From Selaginella moellendorffii (Eukaryota; Streptophyta; Lycopodiopsida; Selaginellales; Selaginellaceae), in assembly GCF_000143415.4 (NCBI RefSeq), contig NW_003314295.1:995038-1059037 (forward strand): a stretch of DNA of 64,000 nucleotides. Reading direction: 5' to 3'. The position numbers were made by a program, and so were the translations under genes. Of this stretch, positions 31,589-41,713 are shown one piece after another. Position 1 is the first letter of the stretch, and the number at the start of each line of letters is the position of its first letter. The notes under the pieces were generated by a model. The model was not told the origin of the DNA. It saw only the letters and a list, made by a program, of their open reading frames with translations, and did no database searches.

Positions 31589-32221
31589 AAGGTGAGACCC
31601 GAGTACTCTCCGCCGCTCCAGTCGCTACACCTTCTCCAGGTACTCCACATTTCTTCTCCATAGGCCATAGGATTGATTGATCTTCCACAATGAGCTCCTT
31701 GTGTTCTCCAAGGTTCATGTGTTTTTCATGCATGGCGATCGATCGCCCACTCGAGGCAGTGCCACTGCTGCTCCAGCCCCAGACTCACGAGAATTAAAGG
31801 TTTGAGATGAAGGCTATGAAAGTTTGGGAATCGATTGAGAGGGGTGGGAGCTTGGCGTATCGGGAGGAGCTCCTGTCATGTGTGTTCTCAGAAAGTTGGT
31901 TGAGCGCACCCGCAAAAAAGAATCCGGCAGGCTGGTCCTTGTGCTTCGCTGCTACTGAGAAAGGAAACTGTGTCGTGTGCTAGAAAAAACTATCTTCCTT
32001 AAAACTCTAACACCTCACTTTTACAATGCTTACTAAGCTCTGGCACGCTGTTCATAGGGATAAATTAAGGCTCGAAGGATTGGTTCCGTGTAAAATCTTC
32101 CACTTAGATTTTGGCGTTGGCAATATGTGGAAAGCAATAAGACTATTGCTTTTAGATCTTGTAATAAAAATATCCACATAGAAATTAGGGTTTAGGGCCA
32201 CCGTCCTTCTCTTTTAGGGCA
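31589..32221. promoter_or_regulatory. Intergenic region and promoter of FAD synthetase
   Basis: No secure gene. A 59-codon frame at 31807-31983 is unrecognised. Close to the FAD synthetase start lie tandem telo-box-like motifs (TTAGGGTTTAGGG at about 32185-32197) and TTTTAGGG at about 32212-32219. Confidence 0.45.
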
Positions 32222-33535
32222 ATGCAGTCCACTGCAAGGTGGAACGCGCCAAGCAGCCACCATATCCTCCTCACTGGAATTCTCGCCACAGGCACCGCCG
32301 CCATCTCCAGCAAGCGCCTAAAGCTTCACGTTGTCGCCTCCCAAGCGCCAGCTTCTCCTTCCTCGCAAGCCATGGATTCTCCACATAGACCTCAAGCCAT
32401 GGATTCTCCACAGAGACGTCAGGTAAGAGCTCTCTCACTGATCCTCTCTCTCTTTTGTTTCTTATTGCCATTGGATCTTAACAGGAGTCTGGCAAATTGG
32501 CAGGCTCAGTGGTCGCGCTTGGGAAGTTCGATGCCTTACACATTGGCCACCGATCTCTGGCCGAGCAAGCTTCACGAATGGGGCCTCCGGTTGTTCTCTC
32601 TTTCACGGGAATGGGAGAAATCCTTGGCTGGGACAAGAGGTAACTTGTTGCTGGAAATTCTTGTTGGTCCATATCAAGCTTGGAGTTTTTCTCTTCTCGC
32701 GCAGATTGCCAGTCGTTGCTCCCTGTGATCGAGCGCGAGTCATGCTCTTGTGGAGCGCTCAATGCTCGGGTCTAACTCCGGATGAATGCTCGCTCGAGTT
32801 TGGCAAAGTTCGTCATCTGAGTCCACAACAGTTTGTGGAGAAGCTGGCAGTGGAGCTCCGAGTGAAAGGCGTCGTCGCTGGTAAATAGCACTTGTCAGTT
32901 CTCCTTCCATCTCCAGAAAAATGAGATTCTTACCTGGTGCGTGCAAATTCACGACGTTGTTCGCAGGCGAGAACTACCGCTTTGGATACAAGGCAGCAGG
33001 GGACTCATCAGAGCTCAAGAAACTTTGCAAGGAATGGGGGCTGGACGTCTTTGTGGTGGAAGCTGTGATGGACAAGTTCGACCAAGCGCCATCGTCAGTG
33101 CAAGGCGATGCCAGAGACCGGGGTCAGGTGTCGTCGACCAGGGTAAGAAAAGCTCTAGCTGATGGTAACATGAAGAGAGTCACAAACTTGCTCGGGAGGA
33201 ACCACCGGTTGTTCATGACACTTGACAATGCAACGAGGATACAGATCGAGAGCGAAGAACAAGACCATGAAGAACAAAGAGAGAAACGAGTGCTCTACAA
33301 GGTACCTCTCTCAGACTCATGCAACCAGTATCCAGCACAGGGATCGTATCGTTGCAAGGTAGCGTTTCAGGGGCTGGGACAGCAACAACAGACCTGGAAT
33401 GGAAATGGTGGTGCGCTTGAGCGCTCCTGGGAATGCGATGTCGAGATAACAGAGGACGAAGCTAGAATCTGGGACTTGGAAACGCCAGAGAGCCTGGAAC
33501 GGCGACAGGGATTTGTGAGTATAGAATTCCGGTAG
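32222..33535 (+). CDS. RIBF: FAD synthetase, chloroplast RibF type
   Basis: Exons 32222-32422, 32485-32639, 32705-32880 and 32967-33535 give 366 residues. A Ser/Ala-rich transit peptide (about 1-65) precedes the adenylyltransferase domain: [16 protein letters not shown] (the HIGH-type motif), then [26 protein letters not shown], then SSTRVRKAL. This is the plant plastid RibF family, which adenylylates FMN to FAD. As in the plant proteins there is no riboflavin kinase domain. Exon 1 ends with a 27-nt exact-frame tandem duplication (32369-32395 and 32396-32422). The C-terminal 100 residues after LLGRNHRL are divergent. Confidence 0.92.
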
Positions 33536-33627
33536 TAAAGTGACACTCTTACAAACTCTGGCGGTCCAGCGTGGCAGTGGGTTGTCCAGAGTGGCACTTC
33601 TAGTGGCACAGAGGCTCCACCATATCC

Positions 33628-34530
33628 ATGCAAACGTTGGCTGGCCCCCAAAATCTGAGCTCCTATTGGCCTCTCCATCTCCTTATCTTTTCCTGTGAAC
33701 TCCGCCAAGTTAGTACCAGTAGCAGCAAAGTTGCGGGCTTACCATTCTCAAGGTTTGGAGCTCAGGAGCTCCCCCTTTCTCCTCAAGAGATGTCGACCAG
33801 TATCTCCTCCAGCCAGTGTCATTCAATGCTGGATCCCAGGCAGAGGTACGCAGTCGACTTCTATGGTGGCTCCTCCAGATTTGCTCGCAGTAGCCACAGC
33901 AGCCGGGTGTGTAGCTATAACCGGCCTTGTTATTCCTCCATAGCTTCATCCTCCACCCGGCTTGCAGCCGCTTCGTCCTTGCGAGCAACAGCGGTCGACC
34001 AGGAAGAGCTCTCGCTGGATTCGTCCGGTGTCTCGTACCAAGTGCTGAAACAAAGATTGGAAGCCGGTGAGTGGGAAGCAGCAGACGAGGAAACTCGACG
34101 ACTTCTCTACGTTTTAGCCGGTGAAGCTGCCGCCAAGCGGAAGTGGGTCTACTTTTCCGAAGCACAGTTCATCCCGGCCAGGGACCTTCAAACGCTCGAC
34201 AGTCTCTGGAGGCAGTACAGTGGCAACAAGTTTGGATACAGCGTCCAGCGGCGGATCTGGAAGAGCGTCGCGTCGAACTGGAGCTTGTTCTTCCGGAAAG
34301 TCGGGTGGACGAGGCCGCTGGACGAGAAGAACGACGCTTACAGGAAGTTCCCTGTCGAGTTCATGTGGGACGTTGCAAAGCCGACTCCGGATGGTCACTT
34401 GCCCCTGACGAACTGCTTGCGGGGAACGCAGCTACTTCAGGCGATTCTCTTGCATCCTGCATTTGATGAGATCGAGAAGCAGGAAGGAATGACCAGCAAT
34501 CTCACCGGTTCTTCTTCCACTCTCTTGTGA
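33628..34530 (+). CDS. GUN4: GUN4, tetrapyrrole-binding activator of Mg-chelatase
   Basis: Single exon. The GUN4 core (about residues 135-285) is unmistakable: LEAGEWEAADEETRRLL, FIPARDLQTLDSLWRQYS, KFGYSVQRRIWKSV and GHLPLTNCLRGTQLLQA. GUN4 binds protoporphyrin IX and Mg-protoporphyrin IX and stimulates Mg-chelatase in the chloroplast. The Ser/Arg-rich N-terminus is a transit peptide. The longest frame starts at 33628, but an ATG at 33790 gives a more usual transit peptide and leaves an ATTGG (CCAAT) box near 33663 upstream, so the true start is uncertain. The FAD synthetase stop is 92 bp upstream on the same strand. The gene for the enzyme subunit it works with, CHLD, lies 1.2 kb downstream in convergent orientation. 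Confidence 0.95.
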   Translation: MQTLAGPQNLSSYWPLHLLIFSCELRQVSTSSSKVAGLPFSRFGAQELPLSPQEMSTSISSSQCHSMLDPRQRYAVDFYGGSSRFARSSHSSRVCSYNRPCYSSIASSSTRLAAASSLRATAVDQEELSLDSSGVSYQVLKQRLEAGEWEAADEETRRLLYVLAGEAAAKRKWVYFSEAQFIPARDLQTLDSLWRQYSGNKFGYSVQRRIWKSVASNWSLFFRKVGWTRPLDEKNDAYRKFPVEFMWDVAKPTPDGHLPLTNCLRGTQLLQAILLHPAFDEIEKQEGMTSNLTGSSSTLL

Positions 34531-34695
34531 CCATTATCCTCTTCCGGCAAGCGTATGGCTGTCACGTAATCGCGATTGATTATTTATGCTGATAGAGTTT
34601 TACTTCCATCTTTGCACCGAAGCGAGCGAGCAAAAGACAAATAAAGACGCGACATAAACTTACAAATGTTTTTTAGACCAAAGCGTTGTTCTTAT

Positions 34696-35505
34696 CAAGG
34701 GTCGCTTCGTGAAGGCTTCAAGGACTTGGTAAACACCTGCGTAGAAGATAAGAACATTGACAAAGTCCCAAATTGTAGATATGGAAAATGGAAGTTTACC
34801 ATCGCTGGGCTCGGCTCCCAGTCATTTGTAGCTGGATTGCTTTTGTAGCAGGGTCTGGAGCGATTCACTACCACCCTTTGAGCGTCAAGAACTTCAGGAG
34901 ACGTGCCACCATTTTTCTCGATAGCAATGAAACCATTGCCAGTCTAGAGAGGAAAGAATCAGATGACAAACTCTTGGAAAAAACTTGGAAAACTTGGAAC
35001 GTACGGTGTAGTGTTGAGAATCGCAGCCAACAGAGTTGAGCCCCTTGTAGTACTCGTTCTCTGTATAATCGTCGCTGCTCACAACACCCATGCCATTCGG
35101 AAGACGCTGCACGAAACCACGAACAGCATCAAGACAAAGAGAAAAATCCACGGCCTCCCGAAAAATCATGGGAAGATTGCATTAGCTACTCCTAAGAAAT
35201 GCGAATCAAAGCTAGCAAACAAACAATCGCGCACAAACATTTTCAAAAACCCCAACCGGAAGGAATCGATCGAAATATCGCACCTCGGATGCGGCCAGTA
35301 GCTGCCGCAAGCGCTGCTCCTCGGGACTGATCACCGGCCCTCCATCGCAGCTCCAGGGCTGATCCGATCCTCCCTCGCTCCGAGCAGGCTTTGGCGCTCG
35401 CCTCGGCGCCGATGAATCGAAATGCTCGCGGACTAGCGCCGCCAGGCGCGATTGCTCCTCGGGCGACAAGAGATCATCGCTCCGGCTGGGCTTGCCAGAC
35501 TCCAT
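34696..35505 (-). CDS. Small plant protein of unknown function, four exons
   Basis: Exons 35284-35505, 35005-35154, 34800-34943 and 34696-34737 join in frame to 185 residues. Residues 1-74 are polar and Ser/Glu-rich. The rest looks like a compact domain: AVDFSLCLDAVRGFVQRLP, then MGVVSSDDYTENEYYKGLN, then TGNGFIAIEKNGG. No signal peptide or membrane segment is seen. I do not recognise the family. The second-exon acceptor near 35155 is chosen because the other candidates bring in stops. An in-frame ATG at 35545-35547 would add 14 residues. It lies between GUN4 and CHLD. Confidence 0.65.
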
Positions 35506-35715
35506 CACTCGGCCCTCTCCAACCCTTTTAGAATAAGTATTTTCCATTCTTTTAGTACTACCTAGAAGGCTGGTTTTCCAATCGGACTACAGTACCTCTG
35601 TAAGAACAGACTATTACATTACTATTACATTGGCAAGAAGAAATCTTACATTGGCTCAGCAGCTTTTTAGACAAGCTCTCAAAATCTGAGCGGCGCTCAC
35701 AGTGACCCTCGACTC

Positions 35716-38700
35716 TCACTTGTTCTTGAGATCCGTGAGTGCCTCTTTGGTTGCGGCGGATACTACCGCGTCGGAAGCGTTTGGAAGATAGTAGTACTTT
35801 CCTGAAAGAACAAGTTCCAAGCTTTCCTTGTTACGACTACATGGAACTCGAGATCTCTCACCTTGAGCAAGTCGCGCAATCTCCTTAGCAAACCCAGTGG
35901 AGATGAACTTGTTCTCTGTGTCGATCACCAGCAGTGACATCCCTGTTTTGTAAATTTTTCCCGCGATGTCTTTGATCTCATCCTGTGAAGAAGTAGCGTT
36001 AATGCTTGATGTAAGTTGGACTCAAGCTTATGTATGCTGTGTACCTTGAGTTCCTGCTGCGATGGCCTGGGAGCGTCTGGAGCAATAGCTTCCGGGTCTC
36101 CGGTAGACTTTTTCAGCGAGACATTTGCCCGGCCGTCAGTGATGGCAACGATCATTATCCGTCCAACGTCGCCACTCTTTTCAGCATTTAGTCCCACCCT
36201 CACAGCCTGCAATGCAAGGGAAGTCCAAGTTACCATGCTACAAACGCTACAAACTCTTAGTTACCGTGCTCAAACCATGAGCTAAAGGAGAACCACCACC
36301 GCAAGGCAACCTCTCTAGCCTCTTTCTTGCCATGGCAATCGAGCGCGATGGTGGAAGTAAGACTTCAGCGGCATCGCCTCGGAAAGGGATGATAGAAACC
36401 TGTTACAAATGCTTCCAGGGAAAATGAAGAAATCTCGATCTTGTAACTTAGTACCTGATCCCGGCTCGTATAGCTGTCAGCAAGTAATTGCATTGCCGCT
36501 CCTTTAGCATTGTTCATACGATTCAGCGCCATACTTCCACTTGCATCCACCACGAAAATCACCTGTAGAATAAAACTGAGCATCGAGTTGTTTGCTTTGC
36601 ATGGGACGTACCAAAGCACCAGCCTTGCGGGCCATTCGTTTTGCACGCATGTCTGACTGCTCTACGTAAACTTTCCTGGAGACACCCTGCTCGAGTGCTC
36701 TTTGCTTGCGTAGCTTTTGATATGGAGCAGCAGCTCTCAACGTTGCATCCACGGCCAGCCGCCTGACGGGACCCTGGACGAATGCGTCAAGCAAGTGCAA
36801 CAATGAAAATCCACGCCTACCTTAGGAAGCATTGGTTTGATATACCGGCCTCTATCCTCCGAGAAGATGACATTCTTTGCACGTCCGGCCTTTCCTTTTC
36901 GACGCTGGGCTTGCTGTGCAAAGAAAAGCAGCTGGGAGTCTACAAGCCCCCCTTCAGCATCGAAAATGAACTCTTCAGGAACTTGCTCCTGTTGTTGCTC
37001 ATCACTCTCGTCATCGTCCTCCTGTCATTTACTTTCAGAATAAAAGTCAGGAATCACTTGTTATTGTTGTGGTCTTACTTCTTCGTCGTCTTCCTCGTCT
37101 TTATCCTGATCTTCCTGTTGATTCTGTGGAGGCGGAGGAGGCGGTGGCGGAGGTGACTGATTGTTCGGCTGCTCTGGTGCGTCTTGCAATGTGGAGCGAG
37201 GAATGATCACAAGTTCGACCTGCAGTGTCAACATTGGTTATTTGACAATATCATGCTGCATATGAAACGTACAGCTTTTTTCAAGTCGTCGACGCCAACT
37301 TTGTCTCGGCCATCTAAGGCCGCCAATGCCTTGGCGACTCTGACAGCACCAATTTCCGCACGATGCCCCTGTGAACAGTTCAACTACTTTTCAATTGCAG
37401 GAAAAACAGGGACTACCTGACAGCCACCACGAATGGCTTCCATGACGAGATACTTCGTTTGCTCTCTACCTATTGTTACATCTTTGAGCCACTCCCTGGC
37501 ATATATTATCTGACAAAAACAAAAAATGAAATCAGGAACATTTCCGAGAGGTTTGGCGAACCTGTGTTCTTGCGGACTCAGTTGCTTCTGCGGAGTTTGA
37601 CATAACCAGTCTCGAACTCTCTTGAAACTGAGTTGCAATATCGACTGCTGAAACTCGGTCCTCAAACTCAAGTGCGGCATTAGCACTGCAGTAAAAACTA
37701 CTTTAGAAAGAAAGAAAACAGCAAACTCTATAGGTACCTGAGATTTATAGCAATACGATCTAGCAGATGCTCCCTAACAGCGCCTTCCTCCGGGTTGTAA
37801 GTTGCAATGAGGAGCGGCTTACAAGGGTGGCGAAAGCTCACACCCTCCCTCTCGACCACGTTGATCCCTTCAGTCAGCACGTTGAGCAGAAGATTGCTAA
37901 TGCCTTCGTCCAAAAGATTGATCTCGTCCACGTAAAGTACTCCACGATGAGCTTGAGCAAGCAGCCCCGGCTGAAAGACAGTGGTTCCCTGCTTGATCGA
38001 CTCCTCCACGTCCACCGAGCCCAGCAAACGATCCTCTGTAACACCGAGTGGCACCTGAAAGATCAAATAAGAGGAACTCCTCCAAAAACTCGCGAGTTAC
38101 CTGCACGAAAGGTGCTTTGACAACGTCGACCACGGGCTTGCCATCGCTTCCTAGAGCGATTTTCTCTTCCAGACCATCTTCCCATCTGCAACAACGAGAA
38201 AAACAAACAATGACAAGAAATTTTCTCGAGCTCGCAGAGCAAAAACTTACTCCTCGCTATGAGATGGATCGGCATTCGCGATGGAGCCAGCGACAATCTC
38301 TATAGGCGGAAGTAGTGCGTGTAGGCCGCGAGCTAAGACAGTCTTGGCAGTCCCGCGTCTACCAGCAACCGCAATTCCGCCAATGCCATTGTCCACAGCT
38401 CCCAGAAGCAATGCGGCCTTGATAGCTTCCTGCCAAGCATCCATCCGGACGACTTGAAAATCTACATCCTCGCGCAGGAAAGGAAGAAAGAAGGACCTAC
38501 TTGGCCGACGACCGCTGCCAGGGGAAAATACTGTCGCCCATAGCTCGGCGCCGCCTCTTCTTTGTCAAGAACGACATTGGCGGCTCCATTTCCTCCCGCT
38601 GCTGCTCGTACATGCCAGGACCGGGGCCGTGAATTTACCTCACTGCGCTGCATTCTTCCATTCCACTCGATCCTCGCGCAGGATCTTGCGTGCGCGGGCG

Positions 38701-38722
38701 CCATTGCCATGGCCAAGGCCAT
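35716..38722 (-). CDS. CHLD: Magnesium-chelatase subunit D
   Basis: Fifteen short-intron exons fit in frame, about 743 residues. Exon limits include 38501-38722, 38251-38429, 38101-38185 and 37738-38054; the last is 35716-35801. After a transit peptide comes the AAA+ domain ([12 protein letters not shown] as Walker A-like, [10 protein letters not shown] as Walker B-like). A Pro-rich and acidic linker (nine Pro, then [12 protein letters not shown]) follows, then the integrin-I domain with the MIDAS motif [14 protein letters not shown], with CHLI and CHLH, inserts Mg into protoporphyrin IX, the first committed step of chlorophyll synthesis. All expected blocks are present and the gene looks functional. 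Confidence 0.96.
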
Positions 38723-38897
38723 CCTCTTTGAAATTTAAACCTAGTTTAAACCTTCACGTTACGATATAAAGATAGAATTTTGGTGGATTTTATAAATAGA
38801 GGCTTTTACTTGGAATAGTTGTCTAAGATTATAGTGATCTGAAGTATAAAAGGCAGGGCATTTGTTTTACGAATATTGGTGTTTGGAAGCAAGGGCG

Positions 38898-40158
38898 ATG
38901 GCAGCTTTTCTGATCATTTTCTTTGTGGCGTTTGCTGCGAGTTTGTTTGTGCCTTCTCAGCAAGCAAATTCTTCAGTTCAAGCTTCATCTGTTCCAGCGT
39001 TGTTTGCATTTGGAGACTCTCTAGTGGATTCTGGTGATAATGCTCATGTTGGGTATCCATATGGTATTGATTTTCCTGGAGGCCAAGCAAGCAGATTTTG
39101 TAATGGGCGTTTGTTAGTTGAATATATTGGTAAGTAATCATTAATTTCCTGTTATTTTTACATTGTTTCTTTTCTATTTTCTTTTTATCTAGCATCACAT
39201 CTGGGACTACCAATCCCACCTGCTTATCTTCAAGCTGGAAACAATATTCTTAAAGGAGCTAATTTTGGTTCTGCTGGATCTGGAATTCTTCCACAAACAG
39301 TAATGGTAAATGCTTTTTTTTAATAATATTTTATTAGTTTGTAATCTTAATCTGTTGGTAATTTTAAAGGGAGGAGGGCAAGCTCTTGGAAGTCAGATTA
39401 ATGACTTTAAAAGCTTGAAACAGAAAATGGTTCAAATGATTGGATCATCTAATGCAAGTGATGTAGTTGCAAAATCTATATTTTATATTTGCTCTGGAAA
39501 TAATGATATCAATAATATGTATCAACGAACAAAGAGAATTCTTCAATCAGATGAGCAAATAGTTATTAATACTTTTATGAATGAACTTCAGGTATATATT
39601 ATAGTTAATTCTTTTTCTAATTTTTCTTATTAATATTTTAATTGCAGACATTATATAATTTGGGTGCTAAAAAGTTTGTTATAGTTGGATTAAGTGCTGT
39701 TGGATGCATCCCATTAAATATAGTTGGAGGACAATGTGCATCTGTTGCTCAGCAAGGTGCACAAACATATAATAATTTGCTTCAATCAGCTCTTCAAAAC
39801 TTGAGAAATTCTTTACAAGATGCTCAATTTGTGATGACAAATTTTTATGGACTTATGGTGGATGTTCACAATAATCCACAATCTTATGGTAAAGTTTATT
39901 ATTTATTTATTATTATTTTTAATGCTTTTTCGATCAACAGGTTTAACTGATTCGAGCAGTGCTTGTTGCCCTCAAGGATCACATACCTTGAATTGCCGCC
40001 CTGGAGCAACAATTTGTCAAGATAGAACAAAATATGCTTTTTGGGATGGAATTCATCAAACTGATGCATTTAATAGTATGGCTGCACAGAGATGGTGGAC
40101 TGGAGCCACTTCTGGTGATGTTTCTCCCATTAGTATTAGCGAACTAGCATCATCGTGA
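38898..40158 (+). CDS. GDSL-type esterase/lipase
   Basis: Exons 38898-39129, 39193-39305, 39370-39591, 39648-39888 and 39941-40158 give 341 residues, normal for the family. A signal peptide (MAAFLIIFFVAFAASLFV) is followed by the nucleophile block FAFGDSLVDSGDN, the glycine block NFGSAGSG, the asparagine block CSGNNDI and the C-terminal FWDGIHQTDAF with catalytic Asp and His. These are secreted acyl hydrolases of lipids, cutin or wall esters. Codons end mainly in A or T and introns are very AT-rich, unlike the neighbouring CHLD and FBPase genes. Confidence 0.92.
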
Positions 40159-40293
40159 TGAGATCTTGATCACTTTATTATGTTCGTCAATTTATTTTTT
40201 AATAAACATTTGAATTTGGATTTGATTGATTGATTTCGAAAATTGAAAGACAATAGGATGGCAGAATGAATATATGAACATAGCCAGGATATA

Positions 40294-41650
40294 TTAAACT
40301 TCATAGCCAGGATTCACAACTTGTTGTACATCTCCGTAGGTTTCTAGCTCCAGCACATCTTCACTACTTCCTAGGAAAAGAGGCAATCGCTGGTGAAGTT
40401 CAACTGGCTGGATGTCTAAAATTCTTCTCTTTCCATCGCATGCTTTACCACCAGCATCTTCCACCAAAAAACCCAATGGATTCCCTTCATACACTAGTCT
40501 CAAATGGCTGCGAGGATTCATAGCAATACCACCGTAGAGAATTGTCCTATGGACGTCTGCTACCAGTGAGCATACATACCTTGCCGAGTACTTCTTTGGA
40601 AACTGGCCTTTGCCTCTTCTAATATCATCAATGTAGCGTCGGAGTCCTTGAGGCCAATCGAAATACCTTGCATCGTTCACGGAATAGATTTGTCCTGGGA
40701 GAGGATAACCTCAAAGTTAGCAAGCTTTTCTCCAAGAAACGAGGAAGAGAACTTCTAACGTACCTCTCTCGGGAACTTTAACGTCGGGCTTGACAAGCTT
40801 GAATTCTCCGCAAGATCTGTCCAGCATGAAGATCTGAGTTCCCTGGCCGACCGTCAAGCACAAAATGGTTGCCGACGAGTAGAGAGCGTATCCCGACGCT
40901 ACAAGCCTCGAGCCACACTGGAGGACGTTAAGCTGTGCCTTTTCTTCCACTGGCAACTTATCAGCCTCTTCCAGGCGCCTGTAGATCCCAAAGATGGTTC
41001 CAGTTGGAATGGAGGCATCGATGTTCCTGGAGCCGTCCAAAGGATCAAACACCGCCACGAACGGGCCATGGTCGTTGATCCACACCGGCAAATCCTCTTC
41101 CTCGGACGCCACCACTGCCACCTTTCGGGAGCTCTCGAGAGATTTCTTGAGGAGCTCGTTCTGGAACAAGGAGGTAAGTCCAATAAGAAGAAGAAAAACG
41201 ATAGAAACTTACCGAGATTATGTCGAGTGGCTTGGGAGCGTCTCTTCCGGACGAAGGAGCTACCGAGGGAGAAGAAGAGAAAGAAGTAGAATCACTGGAA
41301 AGAATGGCCTCTGGAGAAGCCAGGAGCGCGGCGATTTCCTTGACAGCCCCCTGGAGATGGAGTATCACAATGGCCAGATTCTCGTCCAGGCCGCTGCTCG
41401 ATCCCAGATACGCCATCAAGCTCTCCCCTGCCTGACACCGATTCTCGCCAAGAGCAGGAGCAGCGGATTCATCCACCCAGGAAGGGCTGCTCATTGTAGC
41501 AGCGATACTCACCATTCGCGGAGAAATTCCAGCTCCTCGCGATCCACAGAGAATGCGGCTCCTTCCGATCGTGGGCCTGGATTTCGCCGATCGATGCGTG
41601 CACGCGGCCGCAGGAGCGCCAAGAACGAGAGATTTAACGCAGCATTCCAT
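40294..41650 (-). CDS. Fructose-1,6-bisphosphatase, chloroplast isoform II
   Basis: Exons 41213-41650, 40764-41160 and 40294-40694 give 411 residues. The catalytic and metal-binding FDPLDGSRNIDASIPTG block is present, followed by IYSVNDARYFDW, SARYVCSLVADVHRTL-like and GKRRILDIQPVELHQR. The sequence follows the plant cpFBPase II type, which lacks the redox-regulated cysteine loop of the Calvin-cycle isoform. It hydrolyses fructose-1,6-bisphosphate to fructose-6-phosphate. The N-terminal 60 residues look like a plastid transit peptide. It is divergent to TFIIH p44, with only 63 bp between the start codons. Confidence 0.94.
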
Positions 41651-41713
41651 CCGGCATTCCCCTAATGCTCTGTTTTCTAGGGTTTAAGTAGAGCTTTAGG
41701 GTTCTTCATCGCA
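41651..41713. promoter_or_regulatory. 63-bp bidirectional promoter with telo-boxes
   Basis: The space between the divergent FBPase and TFIIH p44 start codons holds TCTAGGGTTT (41676-41685) and CTTTAGGGTT (41694-41703), both telo-box-like. No TATA box is visible. The two genes must share or overlap their core promoters. Confidence 0.6.

Noticed and set aside
36913-36942. A 30-nt candidate intron in CHLD (GTAGACTCCC to CACAG)
   Set aside because: The sequence reads through in frame as [10 protein letters not shown], a conserved CHLD segment, so it is exon; a 30-nt intron is also too short.
38430-38500. Alternative splice sites giving extra residues between CHLD exons 1 and 2
   Set aside because: Joining at VVGQ and EAIK reproduces the family sequence exactly; the alternative adds non-conserved residues.
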